This document shows, in pieces, positions 24,421 to 37,075 of a DNA stretch of 64,000 nucleotides. The notes below the pieces were generated by a model that was given only the letters and a program-made list of their open reading frames with translations, did no database searches and had not been told where the DNA came from. Each line of letters starts with the position of its first letter. Positions within the stretch are counted from its first letter, which is position 1. Source of the DNA: Ehretia macrophylla (lineage: Eukaryota; Streptophyta; Magnoliopsida; Boraginales; Ehretiaceae); NCBI GenBank assembly GCA_037974665.1, contig CM075773.1:31506853-31570852 (forward strand). The letters run 5' to 3'. A program made the position numbers and the translations under genes.

Positions 24421-25410
24421 GAATCGGTAATGATCTGAACACAAGGTTGCAACTTAATTAGTTTGTATATGTATATAGGCAGGCATACGCTGGTCAATTC
24501 CCCGTTGTTAAGGAAGGAACAGAGTACGTATTATATTCTTCTATTCAAAGTGTCTTTTGTGGTTATTATTATTACAAATGCTGCAAAACCTTGTAATTTG
24601 GGATGACTTCACGTTGCTACCGTTAATGGGATTTATATTCATATTTAATTGACACCGCGACGACTTAGTCATGATAGCATTGATTTAATTGACTTTTATA
24701 CATGGAACCCATAGGGAAAGATGCCTAATGTCGGGATGTAGTTGTTTCAAATTTCTAAAATCCTGATTGTTCTTCTGTCAACGCTTCTGTGAATTTTGAC
24801 CCAAAAAAAAAAAAAAGGCCTCTGTGAATCGCCGATTTGCCTCCACGTCTTTTTTAGCTCACCAAAGAAAAGAGAGGACACAAAGAGACTAAATTGTGAT
24901 AATATACAATCCTTCAATGTCGAAAGATCATTAACTTAAAAACCATCTACCTTTATAAGCTTTCCGTTCACTTAACACTGATTGGTTTGCATGATTCTTA
25001 ACATTTATAACATGTTGTCCGTTCTACTTTTCACCACTAGCTAATTGCAGCGCGCGATTGTCAACTTCACTAAATGTTTTGCTGCTGATACAAAGACACA
25101 GAGAAGCAACGAGCAATTAAAACACATCATGAGGCACCTAGAGGAATCATAAACATTTATATTTGAGCAATGTTTATATATTAAGCCATTATCCTTGTTT
25201 ATATTATAAATTTGTTATTATATATAAAAAAAAAAATTAATATTTAATAAATAAATTTTTATCATACAAAAAAAAAATAAAAAAATAACATAAAACATTA
25301 CTCTTTCATATTTATGTTACGCACCCAAGCAGTACTAGTGTTTTATTTATTTATACAATTCAGTCAATCAAGCGTGTGGCTTAACGGCATCAAGTTCTAC
25401 TGCTGCGTTA
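24421..25410. other. Intergenic DNA upstream of pyrophosphatase gene
   Basis: This includes the probable promoter of the minus-strand pyrophosphatase gene. The rest is AT-rich sequence with no coding signal. Confidence 0.4.
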
Positions 25411-26528
25411 GGCCAACTCCAAGAGAGGCCCTAAATCATTTCCTACACTATATGTAAAGAGGGAATTGACCAAATTACACTCCAAACATATCCCTTACCC
25501 CCACCCCCTAAATTGTTACCCCATCCCCTATACCTATTTTCATCTTCTCTATATGTAAAAAAAAAAATACACCATCCCCTACCTCATCCCCTAAATACTG
25601 TACCTGTCAAAAACATGTATAAAAAAAATTTAAAAAGAAAAAAAATTAAAAGTTAAACTCACCAACGGCATGATTTTTTACCGTTGGAGAGGAAGATGGT
25701 CAGACCATAGTTTCTCCAATCTACACCCAAAAAAAATAGCAAAAGAAGAAAAAAATTTCGCCAAAAAAAAACTGAAAAGCAAGCCAACAAAAAAAAAGAG
25801 GCGAAAAACCTGCCTGCAATACAAAGGTAAATTGTGGTGTTGGTTGGGGGTTGGGAGTCAAGGGCTGACAGATTTTTGGTGAAAGGGGTGGTTTTTTTTT
25901 TTTTTTTTTTTTTTTGGGTTTCGAAAAATAGTAGTATGATGATCTTGTTGTGATGCTTGTGGGGAGGAGAAGTCGGGGGTGACGAGAAGATGTTTTGCTG
26001 TGAGAGTGGTATGTGAGAGTCTCTGTTATGTTTGGTTGTTGGGCAGAGAAGGAGGCGATGAAAGCAAAAGGGTCAAATATGTAGATTAGGTTTCATAGTT
26101 TGTTTTGTTTATTTTTTATAAATCGGTTTAGTTTTTTTATTTTTTATAATTATATTTAGAGTTTTGTTGTTTATTTAATTTCAGTTTAAAATATGTTAAC
26201 TTTTTTAATTATATTAATTTCAGTCTAATATTTTTTAATTCTATTAATTTCAGTCTAATATATTAATTTTAATTTAATATTTTTTAATTTCAGTTAAACG
26301 ACATGTTTAATTAAAATAAAATGAGAGAATATTAAAATAAAATAAAAATAGAGAATCCATACAATAAAAAAGCTGTTGAAGTAAAATTTAAACTAAAATT
26401 CCATAAATTAAAATATTGATTAAATGTTAAAAAGTTATTGGCGCGTAACTAAAATAAAAAATTCCTAAAGGTAGGAAAAGTATCTTAAATCCCGTAGAGA
26501 GAAAAGTAGAAATCTGTTAAAGTTGGCT
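25411..26528. mobile_element. Tourist/PIF-Harbinger-like element
   Basis: The left end GGCCAACTCCAAGAGAGG pairs with the reverse complement of the right end, AGCCAACTTTAACAG. TTA flanks both sides (25408-25410 and 26529-26531). The AT-rich interior contains tandem AATTTCAGTYTAATAT-like repeats (about 26190-26300) and no transposase. The end sequence is related to that of the element at 13614-14061. Confidence 0.58.
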
Positions 26529-26867
26529 TTAGTAGCGGTAACAACCTTTTCTTTCCTTTCCTTTCACCCTTTGGAGGGTTTCTACTGCTACTGGGTTAGG
26601 GAGAAGGGAAATAAGCTATTTACATACTTTTATAATCGTTTCTTATAAACAAGTAATAGATATTCATGTAAAAGAGACAGATAGAATGTTCACTCTGAGG
26701 TCAAAACCAGAGGGGCAGCAACTTACAAATGCCATTCACCTTCTTCTCCAAATGCTTCTAAATACAACTATAGTTGATGACCAACATGATTAGGGAGGTA
26801 AAAGCTAAAAAGAGTTAGAAACTTAGGAAGGTGAACAAGCAAAAGGGAAAGAAGCCTGCATATTGCA

Positions 26868-28631
26868 CTACAGAATTTCTTTCTTTTTCGGTTCAAGAAC
26901 TGGAGGGTCAACATCAATTCCCATATTAGCCGCAGTGCCAGCAATTATCCTCATTGCTGACTCGATGCTGGTGCAGTTCAGGTCTGGCAATTTTTCTTGT
27001 GCAATCGCACGCAGCTGGTCTATAGTAATCTTCCCCACTTTTTCCCTCTGGGGATCCTTGGAACCTTTCTCAACTCCTGAAGAATTGATAAGCAACAGTT
27101 TATTAGCTATTGAATAGAATACATCCTCACTTTTATTACTGGGTTTTAGGAAAATTAATACAGAGACTTCAAACAATCTATTGGCCATTGGATAGTAATC
27201 TCGAGGATTCTTGTCAAAATACCCCACGGTTTTACACAATGAAGGCGACCAGAAAAGTGGCAGAGACATTATTGTATGCCATATTTTATGAGGATTGACC
27301 CAAACTGATAATTTGTCAAGAGAACACCAACTGTCACATCGATGAGAGAAGGTTAATTTCTTATTAGATCTATCTCACCACACATCTCAGTCTCTTTCAA
27401 TGAGAATCCTTAAATTTTCCAGATTGGCAAGAGCTACCATAGCATGTTGCAACGAGTCATACGGTCTATTGAGGTGTTTTCGTAAAAGAATGACCTCTGA
27501 GGATAACAACTTAAGAAAACATTAGAAACATAGAGGATGATTACACTGGACATTCTTATGAAATGCAAAGCAAAGTTTCCTCTGTCAGTCTTCACATAAT
27601 ATCGTCATAGAAGAGGTTCAGGTTAAACTAAGCATTCTCAAGAAAGGGAAAAAGAAAAAATTAAACAATCTGTGAGTAGTTAAATACCATCCTCAAAGAA
27701 GAGGTTCAGGCAACTCAATCCTAAAGTAGATGAATTCACCTTTTCAATGAGCAAAAAAGTTGGCACCAAATCGCAACTTTGAATGCACTAGTAAACTCTT
27801 CTCTCTTTTTGCTTTTTGATATCATCAAACCTCCACGGTGATACCTAAGCTGGAGGATGATAAATCTGGATATTTTTAAGAAACAGAGGTTCAGGTAAAT
27901 CTGAACATCCTCAAGAAAGGGGAAAGAGATCAATCTGTGAGTATTTATATAACATCCTCAATGAAGAGGTTCAGCAGCTCAATCCGGAATTAGATAAATT
28001 CACCTCTTCAATGAGTAAAAAAAGTTGGCACCAAACCACAAGTTTGCAAGTACTAGTACCCCCTCCTCACTATTTGCTTTTAGACATCAATAAAAGCTCT
28101 ATGGTGATACCTAAGAAATGCAATGGTGCTGCTTCAGGTCCTCTAAACACGTTGAAACTACAGTCAATTAAATATATCTTCTACAATCTCTAACTACAAG
28201 TCCATGAACAACATCGACGGAAGCATTAGCACTTAGGATCATCGAAACCATAAAATGCAAGAAACAGTGAAAATATTGCAGTTTTCTGCTGTGATAAATA
28301 GATATAAGTTTAAGATGCCAAATGTGGTATAAGAAAATACAATAGAAGGGAACACTAATCATAATTGATTGGAATAGAGAGGAGCAATGTGACAAACTAA
28401 CAGCCAATATAGCATGAATTCACCATTAGAATTACTTGAAGCTTTTAAAAAACTATGACGGAAACCAGAATAAGATTGTTAACAGAATGGAAGGTAGAAA
28501 CTTTAAGTACCAGCAGCCTTGAGTAGCAAAACGGAAGCAGGTGGAGTTTTCAAGATGAAAGTGAAGCTTCTATCCTGCAAAAAAGAAAGAAATGACTATA
28601 ATAAATGGAAACGCAAAAATCTAATAAGAGA

Positions 28632-28665
<34 letters not shown>

Positions 28666-29244
28666 ATGAGATGAAATGAAAGATAAAGAGGGGAAGCAAA
28701 AGAGCTCACATCGTAGACGGTAATTTCAACAGGAATAACATAACCAGCCTTATCAGCAGTCCTGGCATTGTAGTCCTTACAGAAAGCCATAATGTTGACC
28801 CCTTTGGAGCCCAGTGCAGGCCCAACTGGAGGTGCTGGCGTGGCCTTCCCTGCTTCCAGAGCCAGCTTAATAATCCCAGTCACTGCCAAAAATCACCAAT
28901 GTTTATATGCACTTACGCCATCAAAATAAAACACAAGTTGAATTACAAAAAATAATAAATAAATAAATAAAATAAAATTGCAAGTATTTTTTTTGTATGG
29001 AATAAATGTGGAGGAAACCTTTCTTGGGTTTGGCACCAGCTTTAGGTGGAGCCATGGCGATGACTGTGAGAGACAACGGCCTCGAAAGGGAAAAAGATTG
29101 GTTGTTAAATTTCAAGGAGACAAATTGGTTTGAAGACAAGTTGAGAGATGAATTCAATAAGAAAGAAGATGAAAGCTTTCTTTTTTCATTCTTATGAGAT
29201 GTTGTTAGAGGATGGTAATAATGGCTGGACAACGAAGAAGCCAT
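26868..29244 (-). CDS. PRPL11: Plastid 50S ribosomal protein L11
   Basis: This nuclear gene encodes a chloroplast ribosomal protein that forms part of the GTPase-associated centre on 23S rRNA. Minus-strand exons are 29244-29019, 28882-28710, 28574-28511 and 27076-26868, in phase, giving 223 residues. Residues 1-63 are a Ser-rich, acidic-poor chloroplast transit peptide starting [13 protein letters not shown]. The mature protein begins near [13 protein letters not shown]11 hallmarks follow: [60 protein letters not shown], and the C-terminal RNA-binding part with [19 protein letters not shown] and [15 protein letters not shown]. It ends PKKKEIL. The frame extends upstream of 29244 without another ATG, so this ATG is the start. 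Identity with Arabidopsis PRPL11 is high from memory. Intron 3 (28510-27077) holds a tandem duplication. Confidence 0.96.
27607..28113. repeat. Tandem duplication inside intron 3 of the L11 gene
   Basis: Two diverged copies lie at about 27607-27853 and 27884-28113. Shared blocks occur in the same order: GAGGTTCAGGT, CTCAAGAAAGGG, CAATCTGTGAGTA, AGAGGTTCAG, CTCAATCC, AAGTTGGCACCAAA and GGTGATACCTAAG. Copies are offset by about 270 bases. No coding potential. Confidence 0.72.
28631..28665. repeat. GA microsatellite in intron 1-2 region of L11 gene
   Basis: This is an almost pure (GA)n run with one interruption. It lies in the intron between exons 2 and 3 of the L11 gene. Confidence 0.8.
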
Positions 29245-29934
29245 CTTTGGTTGATTCTTGCCTTGCTGGGGGGTTTCCTTCAAGATGAAAGCAGCGGCAG
29301 CAGCAGCAGCTAAATGGATAACATATCTATCCGCACTCGCCGTTGTGCAAAGGAGACACGCGTTGAAACGACGTCGTTAGCTAGATAAGAAAAACTAAGA
29401 TGGCCAACTGGTGGGCCAGAAATTTAACCAGACATGAAAATTTGTGTGTGAATAAGCAAGCCCAAAAGCTAATTTGGATACCACTCTTTTTAACAGATGT
29501 AGTTAACCAAAAACCATGACTGCCCCTAAATAAAAGCCTACCAGAGGATGTCAGCCAACCAATGAATTTTTTGAGGCCCATCTTTGACGAATTTATATTA
29601 CTCTTAGGGAAAATCTCAATAGAACCCCCATTGTTTCATTTTGTCTAAAATTAATCCCTATTATTTAAAATGTATCAAATTGATCTCCAATATTTAAAAA
29701 AAGTCTTAAAATAATCCTCACATTCAAAATTCTGTCATCTTTGACAGAAAATAATTAAAAAGTCTAAATTACCCTCACACATTTCAGTAAATATCAACAA
29801 TACCCTTAACCTTTTTGGGCATTTTTTCTCTCCCAAGTTTACCACACCCGCGTACACCAACAACAAAAACACCCACAGCTGCCATCACTATCGTCGCAAT
29901 CACACCCGTGTGCCATTATCTTCTCAACCGCGTC

Positions 29935-30085
29935 ATCGTCAACCATCATCGCGATTGTCATCACCATCGCCAACAACCATCAACCATCATCATCGTCATC
30001 ACCAACCACCATCAGCCATAGTCATCGTCAACCACCATCAGTCATCGTCATCGTCAACCACCATCAGTCATCGTCATCGTTGATC
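29935..30085. repeat. CATCATCGTC-type minisatellite inside Mutator-like element
   Basis: Imperfect tandem copies of a unit of about 27 bases, containing ACCACCATCAGTCATCGTC, repeat across this interval. All reading frames give low-complexity peptides, so it is not considered coding. Confidence 0.7.
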
Positions 30086-31136
30086 TTGTGTTTCTTTATA
30101 TATACACACACAAACACAGAGAGACACACTAATTGTTCATGTTATTTGTTGTGTTATGCGTCTACCAAGTAGTGGTCTAGTGAGTTGATTGAACTTAAAT
30201 GTAGAATTGATCTTCATTTTTCTCATATGGCCCTACAATTTTTAATCTTTGTCTGAAGTTGTTGGATAAGTAACAGCTATTTTTATTCTATGTTCATTAC
30301 ATGGATGTTTTCTTTCTGTCTAACTGTTTTATATAAACTAATGGTATAGGTGGGACTGTCGGAGTTATTGACATTTTCGACCCTTAGTTCGCTCCCCTGT
30401 ATGGGGTGGTTCAATTACAACCACTAATATGACTTTTTACTAATTATCTTCATGGATATCGTAGCATCATTTTGCGTGAGATCCTTTGCTTTTGATATGA
30501 CTTGTAAATTTCTAGTATTATGTATATGCATTTCTGTCATAGTTTGCAGTTTTACTTTTTTTCTTTAAATTGAATTTTGAAAAGTTTCTTCATTATGGGT
30601 AGCGCTGAATCGTGAGAATAGATTTGGTGAAAATTGCGATAATGGTGATGGTTGGAGATGGTAATGGCAGATGTGGGTGTTTTTGTTGTTGGTGTACGCA
30701 GGTGTGGTAAGCTTGGGAGAGAAAAAGTGCCCAAAATGTTTCAAGGGTATTGTTGATATTTACTCAAATGTGTGAGGGTAATTTAGACTTTTTAATTGTT
30801 TTCAATCAAATATGACAGAATTTTGGATGTGAGGACCATTTTGAGACTTTTTCCCAAACATTGGGGACCATTTTGGTACACTTTTTTTTCTGGTAAAAAG
30901 AGGGGGACTTCCCTCCAAGTTTTTATTAATTGCCCAAAAAAATATACATAGGTAAAATGGGGCATAAAATCATACCTCCACTAGCGGATGAGGGACTTAC
31001 TTGTTCCATCGGCCAAACTATTCTAAAGGAAATACAAACTATCTCCTATTACAAAAGGAGCCTAACCAAAAGAGCAAAGCACAAAAATTTTGAAGAAAGC
31101 CAAGTGGGGCCAGAAGCAGCTCTATCAAGTCAAATC

Positions 31137-34100
31137 CTAAGAGAACCTGAATTGAGGAAGACCGAGCTTATCAATTCGCAGCAATCCTCTTAGTTTTGAA
31201 AGATGTCTGGCAGATTCGAAGGTTTGAAGACCATCAGCATTAACTCCTATATTTGCAAGCAAGTCAACGGACTGATTTCCTTCTCTATAGATATGAGAGA
31301 TTGAGGCACAATAATCTTTTAACAGGGATCTAGCAGCTTCAATTTCATAGCAAATGTTCCAAGATCCACTAATACCTTTTTGTATCATCTGTACCACACC
31401 TAAGGCATCCATTTCCACCCACACATTTCTAATGCCTCTATCTTTACACAATTGCAGACCATGTATTAGAGCCAAGATTTTAGTTTTAATAGGTGTTTGC
31501 CTCCCCAAAGGAAGGAGAAACCCAAACATCAAATCACCCTTCCAATTGCGTAGTACACCACCTCCACCTGCCCCTTCATATTCATGAACACTTCCATCAA
31601 TATTCAATTTGAAATAACCTTCAGTTGGTTTTTTCCAGAGCACCAATTTTGGGGCTATGGAAATAGGCCTCTCACAAATGCAGAAAAAGTTTTTTGCAAG
31701 GGTGGAATCTCTTTTCCACTGTCATCTCTTTAAAAGCTTTGTTTGATATAGTTGCATGATCTGCCTTTTAACTTTCCAAATCACCCTAGCTGAAGAGAAA
31801 CCCTTCGATCTGTATTTAGCATTATTTCTTTCCACCCAAAGGAACCAAAAGATAAGGAAGGGGATAAGAGTTCTAATATGTCATTTCTTAACATAATCAC
31901 CAAAAAAGATCCAGGCTGCCATCCAGTGATTGAAAGAACTAGAAATTGGGAGTTTAACTCCAAAGTAATGGGCAAACTCTTTCCAAACTCTGAGAGTAGC
32001 ATTTCTAGAAAGAAAATAGTGATCAAATGACTCAATAGCTTTGCAGCATTGACAGCGCGAGACAATACAAATTCCCTTATTTTGCATTCTAGTATCAACG
32101 GGTATCCAATTAAAGAACATTATCCACAAGAAAAATGAAAGTTTTAAAGGTATAGAATTATGCCAAAGAAGGCTAGGAATGAGATCCTTTCTCCTTTTGT
32201 GTCTAATATCTTGTCAAGCACCAAGGAATGAGAAGTTACCATCACCAGAGAGGGCCCAGATCGTAAAATCTCTTTGTTAAGTTCTGATAGGTATTTTAAT
32301 GATTTCTTCTACCACTTCTTCAGGGAGCAGAGAAATAAGGTTGTTCTTGTTCCAAACACCATTCTTAAAAAAAAGGTTGAGGCAAAAAGAAGATGAGATG
32401 ACATCTTGATTGAAAGAGAAGAGAGGATTGTTCCCAATCCAAATATCATGCCAGAAATAAAGATTTCCTTCTCCTAACTTCCACCTGATAAGTTTCTCAG
32501 CTTGATTCTCAGCTCTCTTCATTCTCTTCCAAAGGGGAGAATCATGAAACTTAACTTTGATAAAGGAAGGATGTTGTCTATTGCAGTACCTTTGCTTCCT
32601 AAAAGAAGACCAAATGTTGTTGGTTGTTCGAAATCTCCACCAGATTTTGGAATTCATAGCTTCCACCATGTCTTCCAATTTTCTCATGCCTAAGCCTCCT
32701 CCTCAAAAGGATAGCAGGTACTTTCCCAAGAGGACCAGTGCAGCTTTTTAGCATCACTTTTATCACCCCATAGGAATCTATTGAACAGCCTTTGAAGCCG
32801 GGCTAACACATGTTTAGTTGGGGGAAGAACTTGCATAGTATATAAATGCATGGCTGAGAGAGTACTTTTAATAAGAGTTATTCTGCCTCCAGGGGATAGA
32901 GATTTATTTTCCCATCCGCCAATTTGTTTGCAATTTTTTGGAATAGCTCATCATAGAGAAAATTTTTCTTGGCTCCTTTAAAGATAGGAACTCCAAGGTA
33001 CTTCATAGGCATTTGATGTTGTTTAAATCCAGTTGTCTCAATGATAATAAAGGGTCTCATTCTAGGAGCTTTTTTGGAGATGAAAAAGCTACTCTTGTCT
33101 TTGTTTATTTGTTGCCCAGACATACTTTCATAATCACTTAGGAAGTTTATAAGAATCTTCAAGTGTTGTTTACTGTCATTTGCAAATATGATGATGTCAT
33201 CTGCAAAGGCTAGGTGAGAAACATAAAAAAGAGAGCCAGTATTATATCTCATAGCAGGATACTTTTGAAAAAGATTGTTCAAACCTCTTGAAATATATTA
33301 TGCAGCTATTATGAAAAGGCCAGGGGAGATAGGGTCACCCTGTCTTAGACCTCTCTCAGATTTAAAGAAACCTGTCATTTCTCCATTAACAAGTAAGGAA
33401 AACCAACAGTTGGAGATGCACCTATTGATCTTGGAAATCTAGTTAGAATCAAAACCAAATTTATGCATAATTTGCAGAAGGAAGTCCCATTGTAATCTGT
33501 CATAGGCCTTAGCCATATCTAGCTTAAAGATGACATTGTTACCTCTAACATTTCTGTCAATATGATGCACCATCTCATAAGCTAAGAGAATGTTGTCACA
33601 GATTTGCCTACCAGAAGTGAAACTACTTTGATTTTGAGAGATAATTTTGGGTAAGACCAGGGCTAATCTGTCAGCCAAGATTTTGCTGATGATTTTGTTG
33701 AAAACGGTGCATAAGCTGATAGGCCTGAAGTCACTCCACTTTTTGGCACCTTCATTCTTGGGAATAAGGGAAACAATGGTAGAAGTTATACCTCTAGGAA
33801 GGTCAATCCATTGAAAGAACTCTAAGACTGCTTCACACAAATCTTCAGCAATGATATCCCAACAAGATTGATAAAACAATGAGGAAAAACCATCAGGTTC
33901 GGCAGCACTATTTGGATCAATATTGAAGACTGCTTTTCTAATTTCTTCAGCAGTAGGATCTTGGTTCAACAGAAGGTTGTCTGCTTGATCGATTAATTGT
34001 AGGATGTTGCTCCAGTTGGGGTCATTGGAGAGATTACGATTAGTCTTCTCATCGCCTTTAAGCAAGGAGGAGAAGAATTTGATGGCTTCATTTTTAACTT

Positions 34101-35252
34101 CCTGTTGGTTATCTGTCAGAATTCCTTCTTCTTTTTCGATCTCCCAAACAAAATTTTTGGTTCTTCTTTTCCTCATGATGGCCTGGAAGTACTTTGTGTT
34201 TCTCTCCCCTTCAACAAGCCATTTACAACCAGACTTTTGTTGCCAAAATCTCTCTTCAATGGTTAAAGCTTTGAAGAGCTCAGCTTCAGCTTTCGAAAAA
34301 GATTCTCTGTTGAAGTTAGGATCCTCAACCTGTTGTTTTTCAAGGGCTGCAACTTTGTTTTCAGCATCTAAAACTTTGTTAGAAATATTCCCAAAGTAAT
34401 ATTTATTCCACCATTTAAGAGCAGATTTGAGCCTGAGCTGTTTACCCCAAAATTTTTTAATTCCTTGAGAAGGAAAATGAGGTTGCCAGTTGTCTATAAC
34501 AAAGCTCAAGAAGTTGTGGTGATCAGTCCAAACATTTAGAAATCTAAAAGAACAGGGAGCTCGAGAAGCAGAAATAGAGCAAGTTATGAACAAAGGCAAT
34601 TATCAAAACCTGACCTGGCAAGATGTTGAATTCTAGTAGCAGAGAAAAGCTCAGCCCAGGGGTCATTGATACAAGCCTTGTCCAGTCTTTGAAACATGGA
34701 ATTGTTAGTCCAAGTATACTTATTACCGTCATACCCATCATTAGTTAGCCCACAGTCAAGAAGACAATTAGCAAAATCTTCCATGGCTCATTGATTAGGA
34801 GGAGCTCCCATATTTCTTTCTACTGCCGTCAGTACAATGTTGAAGTCCCCCCCAATCAGCCAAGGACCATCCAGAGATTGAGCAATCAAAACCAGATCTT
34901 CCCATAAATCCACTATGTCAGATCTACTGTTTTTAGAATAAATAAAGGAGGCAAAAAGTTGTCTGGGCAACCAGGAACAAGAAAAAGAGTCAGAGAGGCT
35001 TTGAACATGATTTCTAATTATGTTGCAGTGGATAGAGTCATTCCAAAAAAACCAAATTTTATTAGAACAGTTATAAGCAGCACAATTGAAATTCAGCTGT
35101 CTAGCATAGAAGTCAAGTTTTTCAGAGGTCACCATAGGTTCCATAATAGCCAAAAACATAGGAGAATGCATTTTGATAAGTCTTTTAAGTCTGTGCAGTC
35201 CTTTAGGACCCACAATACCTCTTATATTCCAGATCAATCCTTTGAGCATTGA
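31137..35252 (-). pseudogene. LINE ORF2 polyprotein (endonuclease, reverse transcriptase, RNase H), broken
   Basis: Domains in order on the minus strand follow. Endonuclease/exonuclease/phosphatase starts at 35249 (LIWNIRGIVGPKG, then LIGGDFNIVL, then YTWTNN and RLDKA in another frame). Reverse transcriptase follows (34599-33439: EKWSD-type region LIPKNEGAKKWSDFRPISLC, then VIFKLDMAKAYDRL). It continues after stops with [10 protein letters not shown] and the catalytic FADD (about 33215). Next is a zf-RVT-like region (32687-31881, WFW-type WHDIWIGN and CQCC motifs). RNase H ends it (31646-31137: FKLNIDGSVHE, VWVEMDALGVV, NQSVDLLAN). At least four frame breaks occur. The PDGF-type motif reads AAEPDGF, where Gly is usual before Pro, and the second catalytic acid of RNase H is a Lys in PIKTKILALIHG. 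No active enzyme is expected. Confidence 0.85.
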
Positions 35253-35637
35253 GAATTAGAGGAATAGGTAGCTTTAATTGGTTTGTAGGAGAAGCTTTTG
35301 TTTCTAGTAATGGGGGGCATATTTTATTAGGCTTATTATTAACAGCAACATGAGAAACAGTAAAAAATTTTGAACCTGGTAAATTCTCCAGAGATCTGCT
35401 GCGATTCAATTCTCGGGGATGAATTTCATCAAATGTCTCATTTGTATCTGAGTCTTTAGAGAGGTCTTCTGACGGTTCTACTTCTTTGGAAGGTTCATAA
35501 TTTGGGTCCTCTTGCTGCTAATTTGAGTTGGGAAAACTTGCCTCTTGGTTTGTTTCATTGCAGGCCTGATCTTTGTCTTTGTTCTCATCAAGATCTTTTT
35601 CATCAATAATGCCCTCACCATCTTTCTGAAATTCACT

Positions 35638-37075
35638 TTACTGCCTTGGATGAAGGTTAGGAATACCCTGTAGTTCTGGTTGAAAGGACTTATCTCTAGC
35701 TTCAATAACTCCATTGTCAACTAAATTAGCATTGAGTTCTAGTTGGTTGTTCTCTCTAGTTGAGATGTTAATACTGGGGGCAATGGCAAAATCTCCACTA
35801 TCTTCAACTTGCTCCAGGGAATCAGTACTGTCATGATTACTGCATTTTTTGCCATTAAAAGAGCCTGATGCAAGGAAATCTTCATTCCTTTGTATGCTTT
35901 GGTTAAAGCTACTATAAGATTTGTTTTGGTTTGTTTCTTCTGATTGAGGCGTTTTCTCGAGCATCTGGGCTGCAATTGATTTAGCATTTTTGGAAGATAA
36001 TATTTTCTCTTTGCCTTTTTCCACAACATCAACAACTTGGTTCTCATTTTCAGCGTTTATAGTATTTTCCTTATCTCCATTTTTGTCAACCTTATTAAGA
36101 TCCTCAAAAGTGTTACCTGCTTGGATCTTATAAGTTCCTTGTCCATTTTTTTCTTCTTGTCAAAAAAGGAGGGCTTTGAGTTCTTTTTACCTTCCTTCCA
36201 AGCTTCTTTTTGTGATTTTCCACTTTCTTTGGACTCTGACTTCTTCTCTGCCTCTTTTGGAACTTCTATTTCTTTTTGCTTCTCATTGGGTTCCACCTTC
36301 CATGGAGGGCGTCTAGGTTTTTCAGGCTTCAAGTAGCATTGTTTCACTGTGTGGCCCAGGTAAAAGCACTTGGAACAATACTCTAGCATATTTTCAAATT
36401 GCACCTCCTGCCAATAGTTTTCCACCGTCTGATTAGTTTCCCTATCTCTTATTTGAATCCACAATCCTTCTAGGGGAGTAGCAAGATAGTCAAATTCCAC
36501 ACAAACTCGAGCTAGGGCTGGTCTGTTACCCTTCGAGGTTCACTCATCCATTTGAAGGGGAGGACCGATGGCTTTAGCAATGTTGAGCAGCAAGGACTTA
36601 TCATAAAGGTGAGCTTTAAGGGGGGGAAAAGAAATCCAAACTGGAACAATTGATGACTCTTTATCTGGTGAGAAATCCGGTGTCCATTTGAAAGTGCGCA
36701 TCTTGTTACCAGCAACAAACCAACTTTCTCTTTCCCAAATCCTTTTATAGTCCACTTCATTTGTGAGTTTGATGAGAATATGTTTTAGGTCAAGCCATAA
36801 AACGTCAAAAGCACCAGTTAGCTTGGCTCCAGCAAAGGATCTGCGAATAGCATCCATTTTAGGCATGTGAGAAAACTTGCCAACGATGACGAACTTTAGA
36901 GGCTTTGCAAGAGAGCAAATCTCGTCAACAAAGAAGACCACGGCAGGAGAGTTCTTATACGTACCCACAGGTCTGTTCGGAGGAATGATTTGCGGCGCTG
37001 AGGCATCAAGGACAGATCTGAATGTTTTGTTCCAACCCAACCTCGCGGAGAGCAAGGCTAAGTGGAGGATCCTGG
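35638..37075 (-). pseudogene. LINE ORF1 (gag-like, DUF4283 and zinc knuckle), broken
   Basis: The minus-strand frames begin near 37055 with a DUF4283-type nucleic-acid-binding domain (FVIVGKFSHMPKMDAIRRSF, YKRIWERESWFVAGNKMRTF, WTPDFSP, PVWISFPPL). A stop intervenes (about 36537). After it comes a second block (36500-36057) with GLWIQIRDRE and a CCHC zinc knuckle, YCSKCFYLGHTVKQC, spaced C-x2-C-x4-H-x4-C. A Lys/Glu-rich tail follows. No ATG was found at the expected start, so the 5' end may be missing a few bases. Confidence 0.78.

Noticed and set aside
29815..30021. His/Thr-rich open frame in the Mutator-like element
   Set aside because: It is created by the CATCATCGTC-type tandem repeat and has no protein signature.
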